Below are positions 1-6,184 of a stretch of DNA of 7,908 nucleotides, piece by piece. The DNA is from Candidatus Cloacimonadota bacterium (GTDB lineage Bacteria > Cloacimonadota > Cloacimonadia > JGIOTU-2). Made by a program: the position numbers and the translations under genes. The notes below the pieces were generated by a model. It was not told the DNA's origin. It ran no database searches and was given only the letters and a program-made list of their open reading frames with translations. How positions within the stretch are numbered: the first letter of the stretch is position 1; each line of letters starts with the position of its first letter. Location of the stretch: positions 1-7,908 of the forward strand of contig JACNJG010000040.1 in assembly GCA_014382685.1 (NCBI GenBank). Direction: 5' to 3'.

Positions 1-81
1 CAGCTGGCGGATCAGAGTGACAAGTGTGTTTTTCCTTCCAAATTTACCGATTCTCAAATTGTAAAAGCACTGCAGAAGTAA
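1..81 (+). pseudogene. 3' end of an open frame, possible IS3-family OrfA remnant
   Basis: Frame 1 is open from the window edge to a TAA at 79-81 and gives 26 residues. The final stretch, SKFTDSQIVKALQK, resembles the very beginning of OrfA (helix-turn-helix subunit) of many IS3-family transposases, which commonly start with an M-K-x-S-K-F-T/S-x-x-Q-I pattern followed by A-L-K. Here there is no start codon just before that motif (the codons before SKF read FP), and the frame stops a few residues later. It would therefore be a broken scrap rather than a working transposase. The alternative is that these are the genuine last 26 residues of a gene entering from the left and converging on the pseudouridine synthase gene. 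I saw no terminal inverted repeat. The resemblance is from memory of the family and short, so confidence is low. Confidence 0.3.
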
Positions 82-95
82 ATTTTTTTTACTCC

Positions 96-125
96 TTCGT
101 GATAATTCGTGTTAATTCGTGGTTA
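96..125. repeat. Three tandem 10-bp units TTCGTGNTAA
   Basis: Three head-to-tail 10-base units are visible: TTCGTGATAA (96-105), TTCGTGTTAA (106-115) and TTCGTGGTTA (116-125). They lie in the non-coding gap between the stop of the partial open frame (81) and the stop of the pseudouridine synthase gene (156). On the minus strand they read as CACGAATTA-like units. Such CACGAATTA/TTCGTG repeats seem to me familiar from intergenic DNA of several environmental bacterial groups, but that is recollection. No hairpin followed by a T-run is present, so this is not a standard terminator. Confidence 0.7.
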
Positions 126-155
126 ACAATACATCAAATAATCCATGACATAACA

Positions 156-1190
156 CTATATAACAGACCCGTAAAAGCTTTTTCTCATAATTTTCAAAAC
201 ATTATCCATATCCTGGGGAATAGGACTGGTAACAAAGATCGTCTTTTTTGTAATGGGATGAATGAACTCCAGTTGATGGGCATGCAGTGCTTGTCTCCTC
301 AATGTATTCATCAGAAGGTGTCTCATGAGTTTTTTTGCTCTTTCTGGAACAAGGTTGATCATCTGCTTTTTTGTTGAGTACATTGTATCACCCAAAACAG
401 GATGCATAAGGTGAGAAAAATGGACGCGGATCTGGTGAGTTCTTCCTGTTTCCAAAAAGATCTTAGTGATATCAAGTCCAGGATAAGTCTCAATAACTTC
501 ATAATGAGTTACTGCAAGTTTGCCCTCTTCGAGAACTGCCATTTTTCTGGTGTTTACAGGATTTCGACCGTAGAATGTACGAATTGTTCCTTCAGAAGCC
601 GAGAGATTCCCCATAGTGTAGGCAATATATATTTTTTGGATCTGGTGGTTAAAAAAGAGTTCCTTCAATTTTGCGTGAACAAGATCATTCTTTGCTACGA
701 TTATCAAGCCGGATGTATCCTTGTCAAGCCGATGAACGATGCCCGGTCGTAGAGGGTCATCAATAGATGAAAGCTGTTTCAAATGATACATAATTGCGTT
801 GACGAGTGTGCCGTGGTAATGTCCGGGCGCAGGATGTACAACCATGCCTGCCGGTTTATCAATTATCGCAAGATGCTCGTCTTCATATACAAAAGAAAGC
901 TCAATATTTTCCGGTAAAATATCCTTTTGGGTAGGTGGTGGGATTTTTATGTGTATGAGCTGATTTATGTGAACAAGTTCGCTTTTCTTAACGACTTTTC
1001 CGTCAAGAGTCACAAAACCTTGCTTCAGCAAACGATCAACAAATGATCGCGAGTAGAGTTCGTTTATGTTCAGGTTCGCTAAGTATTTATCAATCCTGAT
1101 GCTTTCTTCTGTACGAACTGCAAAGGTGAATTCTCTGTCAAATCTATCCTTCTGATCTTGATTTTCCATCTTCAGTACTGGGAGATTCAT
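156..1190 (-). CDS. rluD: RluD-family 23S rRNA pseudouridine synthase
   Basis: This protein is predicted to isomerise uridines in 23S rRNA to pseudouridine. In E. coli, RluD modifies U1911, U1915 and U1917 in helix 69. An S4 RNA-binding domain lies at about residues 31-84 (IRIDKYL...SRSFVDRLLKQG). The RluA/RluD catalytic domain follows from about 98 to 325, with HRLDKDTSG at 153-161; the catalytic aspartate of the family is the D of HRLD, here D156. Other family landmarks are DKPAGMVVHPAPGH (111-124) and LETGRTHQIRVH (246-257). The length of 344 fits RluD (326 in E. coli). The gene begins inside the upstream PAS gene. ATG at 1190 gives a 47-base overlap, while Met8 (ATG at 1169) gives 26. Neither has a good Shine-Dalgarno, so the start is uncertain within those seven residues. 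The stop is TAG at 156-158, and I see no terminator after it. RluB/C-type specificity cannot be excluded from sequence alone. Confidence 0.93.
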   Translation of the reverse strand: MNLPVLKMENQDQKDRFDREFTFAVRTEESIRIDKYLANLNINELYSRSFVDRLLKQGFVTLDGKVVKKSELVHINQLIHIKIPPPTQKDILPENIELSFVYEDEHLAIIDKPAGMVVHPAPGHYHGTLVNAIMYHLKQLSSIDDPLRPGIVHRLDKDTSGLIIVAKNDLVHAKLKELFFNHQIQKIYIAYTMGNLSASEGTIRTFYGRNPVNTRKMAVLEEGKLAVTHYEVIETYPGLDITKIFLETGRTHQIRVHFSHLMHPVLGDTMYSTKKQMINLVPERAKKLMRHLLMNTLRRQALHAHQLEFIHPITKKTIFVTSPIPQDMDNVLKIMRKSFYGSVI

Positions 1191-1917
1191 ATAATTTTTT
1201 TAGGTCAATACCTGTTATAACAAAGATCATTCCTGTCACAATTCCCTCTTCATTGTGGATTATGCCCACATGAAAAGTTACATGTTTTTTTATTTTCGGG
1301 ATGTAAATTTTTCGCTCAGGAACGAGCATTTTCTGAGAAACCGCCTCCTGGAAGAATTTCATGACTTCACCTTCATAGTGGAAATCAAGAAGTGGTGGAT
1401 TATTTTCTACGGAAGCCAAGCCAAGAAGTTTTTGAGCATGTTTGTCTATCATCACGATCTCATCTTTTTCATTAGTAATGATAATTCCATCACTAGTATT
1501 CTCGAGAATGACATTCAGCCGGTGAGCGTACTCCAATATCTTGCTTTTCTTCTCTTTATCAAACTGTTTCAGGTTTGTGATCATTGTGTTCGTTTCGCTG
1601 ATAAGTGTTGCAACCGGTCCGTGATGATATTCTTCCGGAATTGAGATGTCAAACTTACCTCTTTTTAGCTCCTCGAAGACGGATTCAATAGGTTTGAGAG
1701 AATCCTGTAGTATCATTGGAACGTAGAACAAAAGCACAATACCGAGGATCAATTCAATAAACAGGAAGATGTATTGGACAGTCATTATTCGATCTCTGAT
1801 CACCTCATGAACGAGGGGATCATTTAATTTATAGAGGATGAAACCAACATTGAGGATAAGAAAAATTAGAAGAATAATAACAATAAGACGAAGTTTGCTC
1901 TGAAATGTTAAATGCAT
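1144..1917 (-). CDS. Membrane-anchored PAS-domain protein without output domain
   Basis: The order of parts (257 residues from the chosen start) is: TM helix 1 at about 9-29, a short external loop of about 16 residues, TM helix 2 at about 46-69, a HAMP-like linker at about 70-120, and a PAS domain from about 131 to 241 (RLNVILENTSDGIIITNEKD...GLASV...GMIFVITGID). The layout is like the front half of WalK/PhoR-type sensor kinases. However, the protein ends about 16 residues after the PAS domain, with no H-box, ATPase, GGDEF, EAL or methyl-accepting segment. Partner and signal are unknown. It sits 15 bases behind the RCK gene of the K+ uptake pair and overlaps the pseudouridine synthase gene, so co-transcription is likely; a role in K+ transport control is inference. 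Start choice: ATG at 1917-1915 is preceded by GGGAG (1927-1923) at 5 bases. A TTG at 1929 would lengthen the protein by four residues but lies on the Shine-Dalgarno itself, so I reject it. Confidence 0.8.
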   Translation of the reverse strand: MHLTFQSKLRLIVIILLIFLILNVGFILYKLNDPLVHEVIRDRIMTVQYIFLFIELILGIVLLFYVPMILQDSLKPIESVFEELKRGKFDISIPEEYHHGPVATLISETNTMITNLKQFDKEKKSKILEYAHRLNVILENTSDGIIITNEKDEIVMIDKHAQKLLGLASVENNPPLLDFHYEGEVMKFFQEAVSQKMLVPERKIYIPKIKKHVTFHVGIIHNEEGIVTGMIFVITGIDLKKLYESPSTEDGKSRSEG

Positions 1918-1922
1918 GGAAA

Positions 1923-1927
1923 CTCCC
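1923..1927 (-). promoter_or_regulatory. Shine-Dalgarno GGGAG fixing the PAS gene start
   Basis: GGGAG on the minus strand ends 5 bases before the ATG at 1917. It lies between that ATG and the stop of the RCK gene at 1933. It decides for the 257-residue start over the in-frame TTG at 1929, which overlaps this site. Confidence 0.7.
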
Positions 1928-1932
1928 AAAAA

Positions 1933-2643
1933 TTATTCTTGCATCTTATGCTTTTCAGCTATTTTAATTAGGGCATCAACATCATTGTTTTTGCCGATGA
2001 TAATTATTCTATCGGATTGTTGAAGCACATCATCAGCAGAGGGAAGCACATTTGTATCTTCAAGAAGGATATTATTTCCCAGTTCATCAACTTTTGGCTT
2101 TGTGCTTTTAATTGCAATGATGCTGATATTATATTTATTTCTTACATCGAGATCTTTTAAGCTTTTTCCTACAAAGAATGAGGGAATTGAAATCTCTACC
2201 ACACTATGTTCTTTGGATATTTCAGTATAAGTAAAAACATGTTGTGAAATAAGAAGGTTTGCGATCTCTCGTCCTACATATTGCTCCGGGAAAATCGTGC
2301 GTTGAACTCCCATGATAGTGAGAATTCGTGCATGCAGTTCGCTATCTACCTTTGCCAGGATCTTTCCTACGCCGATCTTTCTCAAGATTGCAGCAGTCAG
2401 CACGCTTACTTCAATGTTCTCACCGATTGCGATGACCACTGCATCCACATTACCAATGTCGATTGCACGAAGTGCTTGCTCGTCTGTGGAATCTAAGCAC
2501 ACCGAGTTAGTTACAAAAGCACGGACTTCTTCGACCTTTTTTTCGTCATTGTCTATTGCAATGACTTCAGCACCCTTTTTTACAAGAGTTTCTGCGATGG
2601 TTACACCGAATCTTCCTAAACCGATTACAGCAAATTGAGCCAT
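1933..2643 (-). CDS. ktrA: Trk/Ktr K+ uptake regulatory (RCK) subunit
   Basis: This is a cytoplasmic gating subunit of a Trk/Ktr potassium uptake system. A ring of such subunits binds nucleotides and controls the membrane pore. The RCK-N (TrkA-N) Rossmann domain occupies about residues 1-120, with the dinucleotide loop GLGRFG at 8-13 and an acidic residue closing strand 2 (D31 in AIDND) that normally contacts the ribose of the bound nucleotide. An RCK-C (TrkA-C) domain occupies about 145-230 (VVEISIPSFFVGKSLKDLDV...DRIIIIGKNNDV). With one N-C pair in 236 residues it matches KtrA (222 in B. subtilis) rather than the duplicated E. coli TrkA (458). Its ATG at 2643 has a strong GGAGGAA at 2652-2646. 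It begins 23 bases after the pore gene's stop, so the two are surely co-expressed. The ktrA symbol reflects size; 'trkA' would serve equally. Confidence 0.93.
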   Translation of the reverse strand: MAQFAVIGLGRFGVTIAETLVKKGAEVIAIDNDEKKVEEVRAFVTNSVCLDSTDEQALRAIDIGNVDAVVIAIGENIEVSVLTAAILRKIGVGKILAKVDSELHARILTIMGVQRTIFPEQYVGREIANLLISQHVFTYTEISKEHSVVEISIPSFFVGKSLKDLDVRNKYNISIIAIKSTKPKVDELGNNILLEDTNVLPSADDVLQQSDRIIIIGKNNDVDALIKIAEKHKMQE

Positions 2644-2666
2644 TGTTCCTCCGAATAGTCTATCCT

Positions 2667-4379
2667 TTAACCGATAGCTATATTTTCATCAGGATAATGA
2701 TAATGAACACTTATTTTTTTCTCACTTAAAGCGAACGCTATGGTCAAAGGACCAACACGTCCCAAATACATTAAAGCAATAATTGCAATTTTACCAATGG
2801 ATGTCAAGTGTGGAGTGATACCCATTGAGAGTCCGACAGTTCCAAAAGCGGAAAATGCCTCAAATATGATCTGCTCAAACTTGAATCCCTGGTTTGCTTC
2901 AGAAACACATAACACGATAATAAGGGTAACTAAAATCGTGACGGAAATCGTAATGAGAGACATCACTTTTCTGGTATTTTCCGAAGTGACAGAGCAATGG
3001 AACACTTCCACATCTTCTCTATGCCTGATGATCGACCAGACTGAGAGAACAAGAATTGCAAAGCTTGTGGTTTTTATACCGCCGCCCGTAGAACCCGGTG
3101 AGGCACCAATAAACATAAACACTATCATCAGGATCACTGAAGCAAAGCTCATATTTGAAATATCAAGAGTGTTAAATCCTGCGGTTCGTGTCGTGACCGA
3201 TTGGAAAGCGGATGCCAGAATACTATTTTTCATTGGAAGCTGATTTAATTGATTATTATACTCAAATGCAAAGATCAAAATAGTTCCGATCACGATCAAA
3301 GCAATCGTAGTGACGATCACAACTTTTGAATGTAATGATAAAAAACGGATGTGTCTGCGTTTGATCACATTTTTATACACATCGAGCATAACAGTGAAAC
3401 CGATCCCTCCAACGATTATCAGAGACATGATAACAAAATTTACGCTCCAGCTTCCCTGAAACCGCATGAAGCTGTCCGGATAAAGACAGAATCCAGCATT
3501 ACAAAAGGCAGAAACAGAATGGAACATACAATGCCCGAGAAGATCAAAATTGGCAAGTGGGGCAAAATGAGCAAGTGGGCGAAATTTTAGAAACAGTACC
3601 ATTGCTCCGATCACTTCAAAAATAAAAGTTGTGATTACGATCGCGCGAAGCAGTTTGACCATACTGTCCTTTGAAGCTTCTCCGAGCACTCCTTGCAGCA
3701 GTGATTGCCCCTGCAGACTGATCTGTTTTCCAAAAAGCATGATAAGTGCTGTGGAAAAAGTCATTATACCGAGTCCACCGATCTGCATCAATATGAGTAT
3801 TATCGCATGTCCAAAAGATGAAAAATCAGTACCTGTATCGAGAACTATCAAGCCGGTTACACATGTTGCTGAAGTTGCAGTAAATCCTGCATTGATCGGT
3901 CCGATACTCTCCCCATTTGATGAAGCAAGAGGTAAGCTCAAAAAGGTCGTGCCCAGCAGAATTATTATCCCAAAACTTAGTAAAATGACTTTTGAAGGAT
4001 GGTTTCTAAAGCGGGAAAAAAAGTTCACTGCCGGTTTTGTAGATGCAAGCATATCAATGAGAAGAACTATCTGACGAAGAACAATATATACCTGAAAAAC
4101 GATAAGATCGTTATAAAAAATAAAGGAAACTATAACAGCACAGAGATCGAAGAAAATCTTTTTGATGTAAGCAAAATTGCCACGATTATAATAGATTTTC
4201 AGAATATTCAAACATGCGAAATAGAAAAGAAATATTTTTGTGAATTCGTTGAAAAGCGAGATGTATTTCGGGTGAAATTGTTGATAGACCACAAAAAAAC
4301 CGATGGCTATCGCGATAGGGAACATCAGCAGTTCAAAGAAGCGCCAATATTCTTTCCTGAAATCTAATCGTTTAAACAT
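2667..4379 (-). CDS. ktrB: Trk/Ktr-type K+ uptake pore subunit with extended N-terminus
   Basis: This is the membrane pore of a K+ (possibly K+/Na+) uptake system, working with the RCK subunit encoded next. Four M1-P-M2 repeats are recognisable by their selectivity-filter segments: TATSATCVTGL (167-177, filter G176), SVSAFCNAGF (288-297, G296), QSVTTRTAGF (393-402, G401) and AFSAFGTVGLS (508-518, G516). SPGSTGGGIKTTS (427-439) is the flexible intramembrane gate loop of the family, and GRVGPLT (540-546) is another conserved site near the end. All four filter glycines are present, so the pore should be functional. The family core begins near residue 128. The preceding ~125 residues hold about four further hydrophobic segments (roughly 15-33, 45-63, 76-98, 98-112), making the protein 570 residues against about 450-480 for KtrB/TrkH. 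The start ATG at 4379 lacks a clear Shine-Dalgarno; the next in-frame Met (19) has none either. The choice of symbol over trkH is uncertain. Confidence 0.92.
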   Translation of the reverse strand: MFKRLDFRKEYWRFFELLMFPIAIAIGFFVVYQQFHPKYISLFNEFTKIFLFYFACLNILKIYYNRGNFAYIKKIFFDLCAVIVSFIFYNDLIVFQVYIVLRQIVLLIDMLASTKPAVNFFSRFRNHPSKVILLSFGIIILLGTTFLSLPLASSNGESIGPINAGFTATSATCVTGLIVLDTGTDFSSFGHAIILILMQIGGLGIMTFSTALIMLFGKQISLQGQSLLQGVLGEASKDSMVKLLRAIVITTFIFEVIGAMVLFLKFRPLAHFAPLANFDLLGHCMFHSVSAFCNAGFCLYPDSFMRFQGSWSVNFVIMSLIIVGGIGFTVMLDVYKNVIKRRHIRFLSLHSKVVIVTTIALIVIGTILIFAFEYNNQLNQLPMKNSILASAFQSVTTRTAGFNTLDISNMSFASVILMIVFMFIGASPGSTGGGIKTTSFAILVLSVWSIIRHREDVEVFHCSVTSENTRKVMSLITISVTILVTLIIVLCVSEANQGFKFEQIIFEAFSAFGTVGLSMGITPHLTSIGKIAIIALMYLGRVGPLTIAFALSEKKISVHYHYPDENIAIG

Positions 4380-4453
4380 AATTTTTCAGAAAGCTAAGAG
4401 CTATGAAAAGAACATGAATCTTTTAAATTAGAATTGAATAAATGCTAAGAAAA

Positions 4454-4469
4454 ACAGAAATGATTCTGT
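4454..4469 (-). terminator. Weak intrinsic terminator candidate after rplS
   Basis: On the minus strand, 24 bases after the rplS stop, ACAGAA and TTCTGT form a perfect 6-bp stem with the 4-base loop TCAT, followed by four to five T residues (4453 onward). The stem has only two G-C pairs, so it would be weak. Its position between the ribosomal operon and the K+ uptake operon, in a 114-base gap, supports a transcript end here. The rest of the gap (4380-4453) is AT-rich leader for the pore gene, with no convincing -35/-10 pair. Confidence 0.42.
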
Positions 4470-4493
4470 ATGCTTATTTTGCTATACTTCTTT

Positions 4494-4877
4494 TTATTCG
4501 TTGTCTGTATTTTCAACTTTATTCTTTGGTGTCGGCTTTTTCCCTCGTTTGACCTTTGTGCTTTTACTTCGGAGTTTTCTCAGATAGAAAAGCTTGGAAC
4601 GGCGGACACGTCCATAACGTACTATTTCGATTTCTTGGATCAATGGTGAGAAAAGAGGGAAAATACGCTCTACTGCAACACCATGACTGATTTTTCGAAC
4701 GGTAAAGGTTTTATTGACTCCAGAACCCTTTTTCTGGATCACTATACCTTGAAATATCTGAATACGAGGTTTTTCAAACTCTCGGATCGTGTAGTGTACT
4801 TTCACTATATCACCGGTATTGAAATCCGGCAATTCCATGTTCATCTGTTCTTGGCCAACTCTATATAAAATATCCAT
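4494..4877 (-). CDS. rplS: 50S ribosomal protein L19
   Basis: L19 sits at the 30S-50S interface near the A-site side of the large subunit. The sequence shows the family pattern throughout: DFNTGDIVKVHYTI (18-31), RIQIFQGIVIQKKGSG (38-53), TFTVRKISHGVAVERIFPL (57-75), and IEIVRYGRVRRSKLFYLR (83-100). The core of about 105 residues is complete, and a basic then acidic tail of about 20 residues (ending VENTDNE) makes 127 in all, slightly longer than the usual 115. The start ATG at 4877 is preceded by GAGG at 5 bases, and MDILYRVGQEQM aligns with the normal N-terminus. It is the last gene of the rpsP operon, 58 bases behind the methyltransferase gene, and is followed by a terminator candidate. 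Confidence 0.97.
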   Translation of the reverse strand: MDILYRVGQEQMNMELPDFNTGDIVKVHYTIREFEKPRIQIFQGIVIQKKGSGVNKTFTVRKISHGVAVERIFPLFSPLIQEIEIVRYGRVRRSKLFYLRKLRSKSTKVKRGKKPTPKNKVENTDNE

Positions 4878-4935
4878 AAAAACCTCGTTATTACTTATTT
4901 ATTTATTGCTTTTGGTTTTATTTAGATTAGTGCCT

Positions 4936-5499
4936 TTATTCGTAATCACCGATCAACCTGTCAAGTGTTATAGCAATTGCACTGCGTACAGAAAGATGAT
5001 TGTAAGGACCGGTTCCTTCAATTCTAAAAACATGAAAATTACTTGAATTAACCAGCTCTTCCGACATACCGTATCCTGTGCCAAAAAGAATGAGTTTCGG
5101 GAATGAACGATTTATTATTTTTCTCATTTCTTGGTATGAAACGCTTCCGGATACTAACCTGGCAGAAGTAGTAATAAGAATAGGATCTTTGGAGTATCTG
5201 TCCCTTATCCATTGCTTTGCAGCTTCAATATCCGGAACAAATTCGATTAGTTTAAAAGCATCGAAACGATTTATATTGTATTGTTTGCCGGGACCTGTTC
5301 GCCAAAAATCTTTTAAACGATTGAAAATATCTTTCTGTGATTGCTCGGGATTAATTAGAAAATAGTTTTTGATGCCATAAGTTTTACAGGTTCTTGCAAT
5401 ATCATGAATATCAAGATTGGTGAGAGAAGTTGTGACGATCTCTTTATTTTTATTATAAACAGGATGATGAACCAGTCCAAGAAATAGATTATCATACAT
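4936..5499 (-). CDS. SPOUT-class RNA methyltransferase (TM1570-like), target unknown
   Basis: This is a predicted S-adenosylmethionine-dependent RNA methyltransferase with a trefoil-knot fold, 187 residues. I recognise the small family found beside trmD in Thermotoga (TM1570) and in several other phyla (Pfam Methyltrn_RNA_4). The knot region carries LILFGTGYGMSEELV (136-150) and YNHLSVRSAIAITLDRLIG (166-184), equivalent to the SAM-binding loops of SPOUT enzymes. The N-terminal part has LGLVHHPVYNKNKEIVTTSLTNLDIHD (8-34), also typical of this family. No separate RNA-binding domain is present. The ATG at 5499 overlaps the trmD stop by 8 bases (ATGTATGA) and has a strong AAAGGAG at 6 bases, indicating coupled translation with TrmD. 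The substrate of this family is, to my knowledge, not established; tRNA or rRNA is likely from context. Confidence 0.88.
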   Translation of the reverse strand: MYDNLFLGLVHHPVYNKNKEIVTTSLTNLDIHDIARTCKTYGIKNYFLINPEQSQKDIFNRLKDFWRTGPGKQYNINRFDAFKLIEFVPDIEAAKQWIRDRYSKDPILITTSARLVSGSVSYQEMRKIINRSFPKLILFGTGYGMSEELVNSSNFHVFRIEGTGPYNHLSVRSAIAITLDRLIGDYE

Positions 5500-6184
5500 C
5501 GGGAACTCCTTTCACCTTTTCTGTGAATTCTTTACGTTTACTTTTTTGCCATTCTTCAATCATTTTATGATTACCCGAGAGTAACACATCAGGAACTTTG
5601 TAACCTCGATATTCGCGTGGACGCGTATAATACGGACCGTCCAGTGTGTTGCCCTGAAATGAGTCACTGTATGCAGATTCAATATTTGTGAGCACACCTT
5701 CCTGCAAACGGGCAAGAGAATCAATAATTATCATTGCAGGAAGCTCACCGCCGGAAAGAACGTAGTTTCCAATCGAGATTTCTCGTGTTACCAAATGTTC
5801 ACGAACGCGATAATCAACATCCTTGTAATGTCCGCATAAAAACGCAAGGTACTTTTTTTTGCTCAGTTCTTCAGCGATTTGCTGGGTGTATGTCTCTCCC
5901 TGCGGCGTTAAATAAATAAGCGGGAATTCACTTTTCTCCAACAATTCTTTTCTTTTTTCTTTCAGGAAATCAACAGCTTCAAAAATGGGTTCGGGTTTGA
6001 GAACCATACCCGGAGCCCCTCCAAATGGGTAGTCATCAACCTGTTTGTGCTTGTCCTGTGAAAATTCTCGAAAATCAATAAGTTCGATCGAGAGTTTTTT
6101 TCTTTCAATCGCTCTTTTTACAATACTATGCGAAAGAGGGCTATCGAACATTTCCGGGAAAAGTGTCAGAACATCAATGTGCAT
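5492..6184 (-). CDS. trmD: tRNA (guanine-37-N1)-methyltransferase TrmD
   Basis: TrmD methylates N1 of G37 next to the anticodon, preventing +1 frameshifting, and works as a SPOUT-fold dimer. With the chosen start (230 residues), the landmarks are DDYPFGGAPGM (50-60), LTPQG (92-96), CGHYKDVDYRV (117-127), EISIGNYVLSGGELPAM (135-151), SLARLQEGVL (156-165), SDSF (173-176) and YYTRP (185-189). R159 and D174 match the catalytic R154 and D169 of E. coli TrmD. CGHYK replaces the CGRYE of Proteobacteria, as I recall from Bacteroidetes, and the usual D of IGDYVLSGG is N140. The C-terminal domain is slightly shorter than in E. coli (255). Start choice: ATG at 6184 has GAAGG 8 bases upstream and yields MHIDVLTLFPEMF, the expected N-terminus. 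The in-frame TTG at 6199 overlaps that site. It overlaps the rimM stop by 11 bases and the next gene by 8. Confidence 0.95.
   Translation of the reverse strand: MHIDVLTLFPEMFDSPLSHSIVKRAIERKKLSIELIDFREFSQDKHKQVDDYPFGGAPGMVLKPEPIFEAVDFLKEKRKELLEKSEFPLIYLTPQGETYTQQIAEELSKKKYLAFLCGHYKDVDYRVREHLVTREISIGNYVLSGGELPAMIIIDSLARLQEGVLTNIESAYSDSFQGNTLDGPYYTRPREYRGYKVPDVLLSGNHKMIEEWQKSKRKEFTEKVKGVPDV

Noticed and set aside
77..93. AGTAAA-TTTTT-TTTACT hairpin as a terminator
   Set aside because: The T-run is in the loop and arm rather than after the stem, and the stem is nearly all A-T. Neither strand gives a proper intrinsic terminator.
98..125. TTCGTG units as a CRISPR array
   Set aside because: The units are adjacent with no spacers and only 10 bases long.
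402..752. Plus-strand open frame opposite the pseudouridine synthase gene
   Set aside because: Antisense to the conserved catalytic domain; Cys-rich by chance, with no motif.
2740..3243. Plus-strand open frame of 167 codons opposite the K+ pore gene
   Set aside because: Antisense to the conserved filter-loop region of the pore gene. Its composition follows from the complementary codons, with no recognisable domain.
3631..4074. Plus-strand open frame of 147 codons opposite the K+ pore gene
   Set aside because: It lies wholly within a well-supported minus-strand gene, has no family likeness and no ribosome binding site of note; it is a shadow frame.
4392..4402. AGCT-AAG-AGCT palindrome just upstream of the K+ pore gene start
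   Set aside because: A 4-bp stem with a 3-base loop in AT-rich DNA is expected by chance; no known riboswitch or operator fits.
4380..4493. Riboswitch (for example c-di-AMP sensing ydaO type) ahead of the K+ uptake genes
   Set aside because: The gap is only 114 bases, AT-rich, and lacks the conserved G-rich segments and multi-stem structure such riboswitches need.
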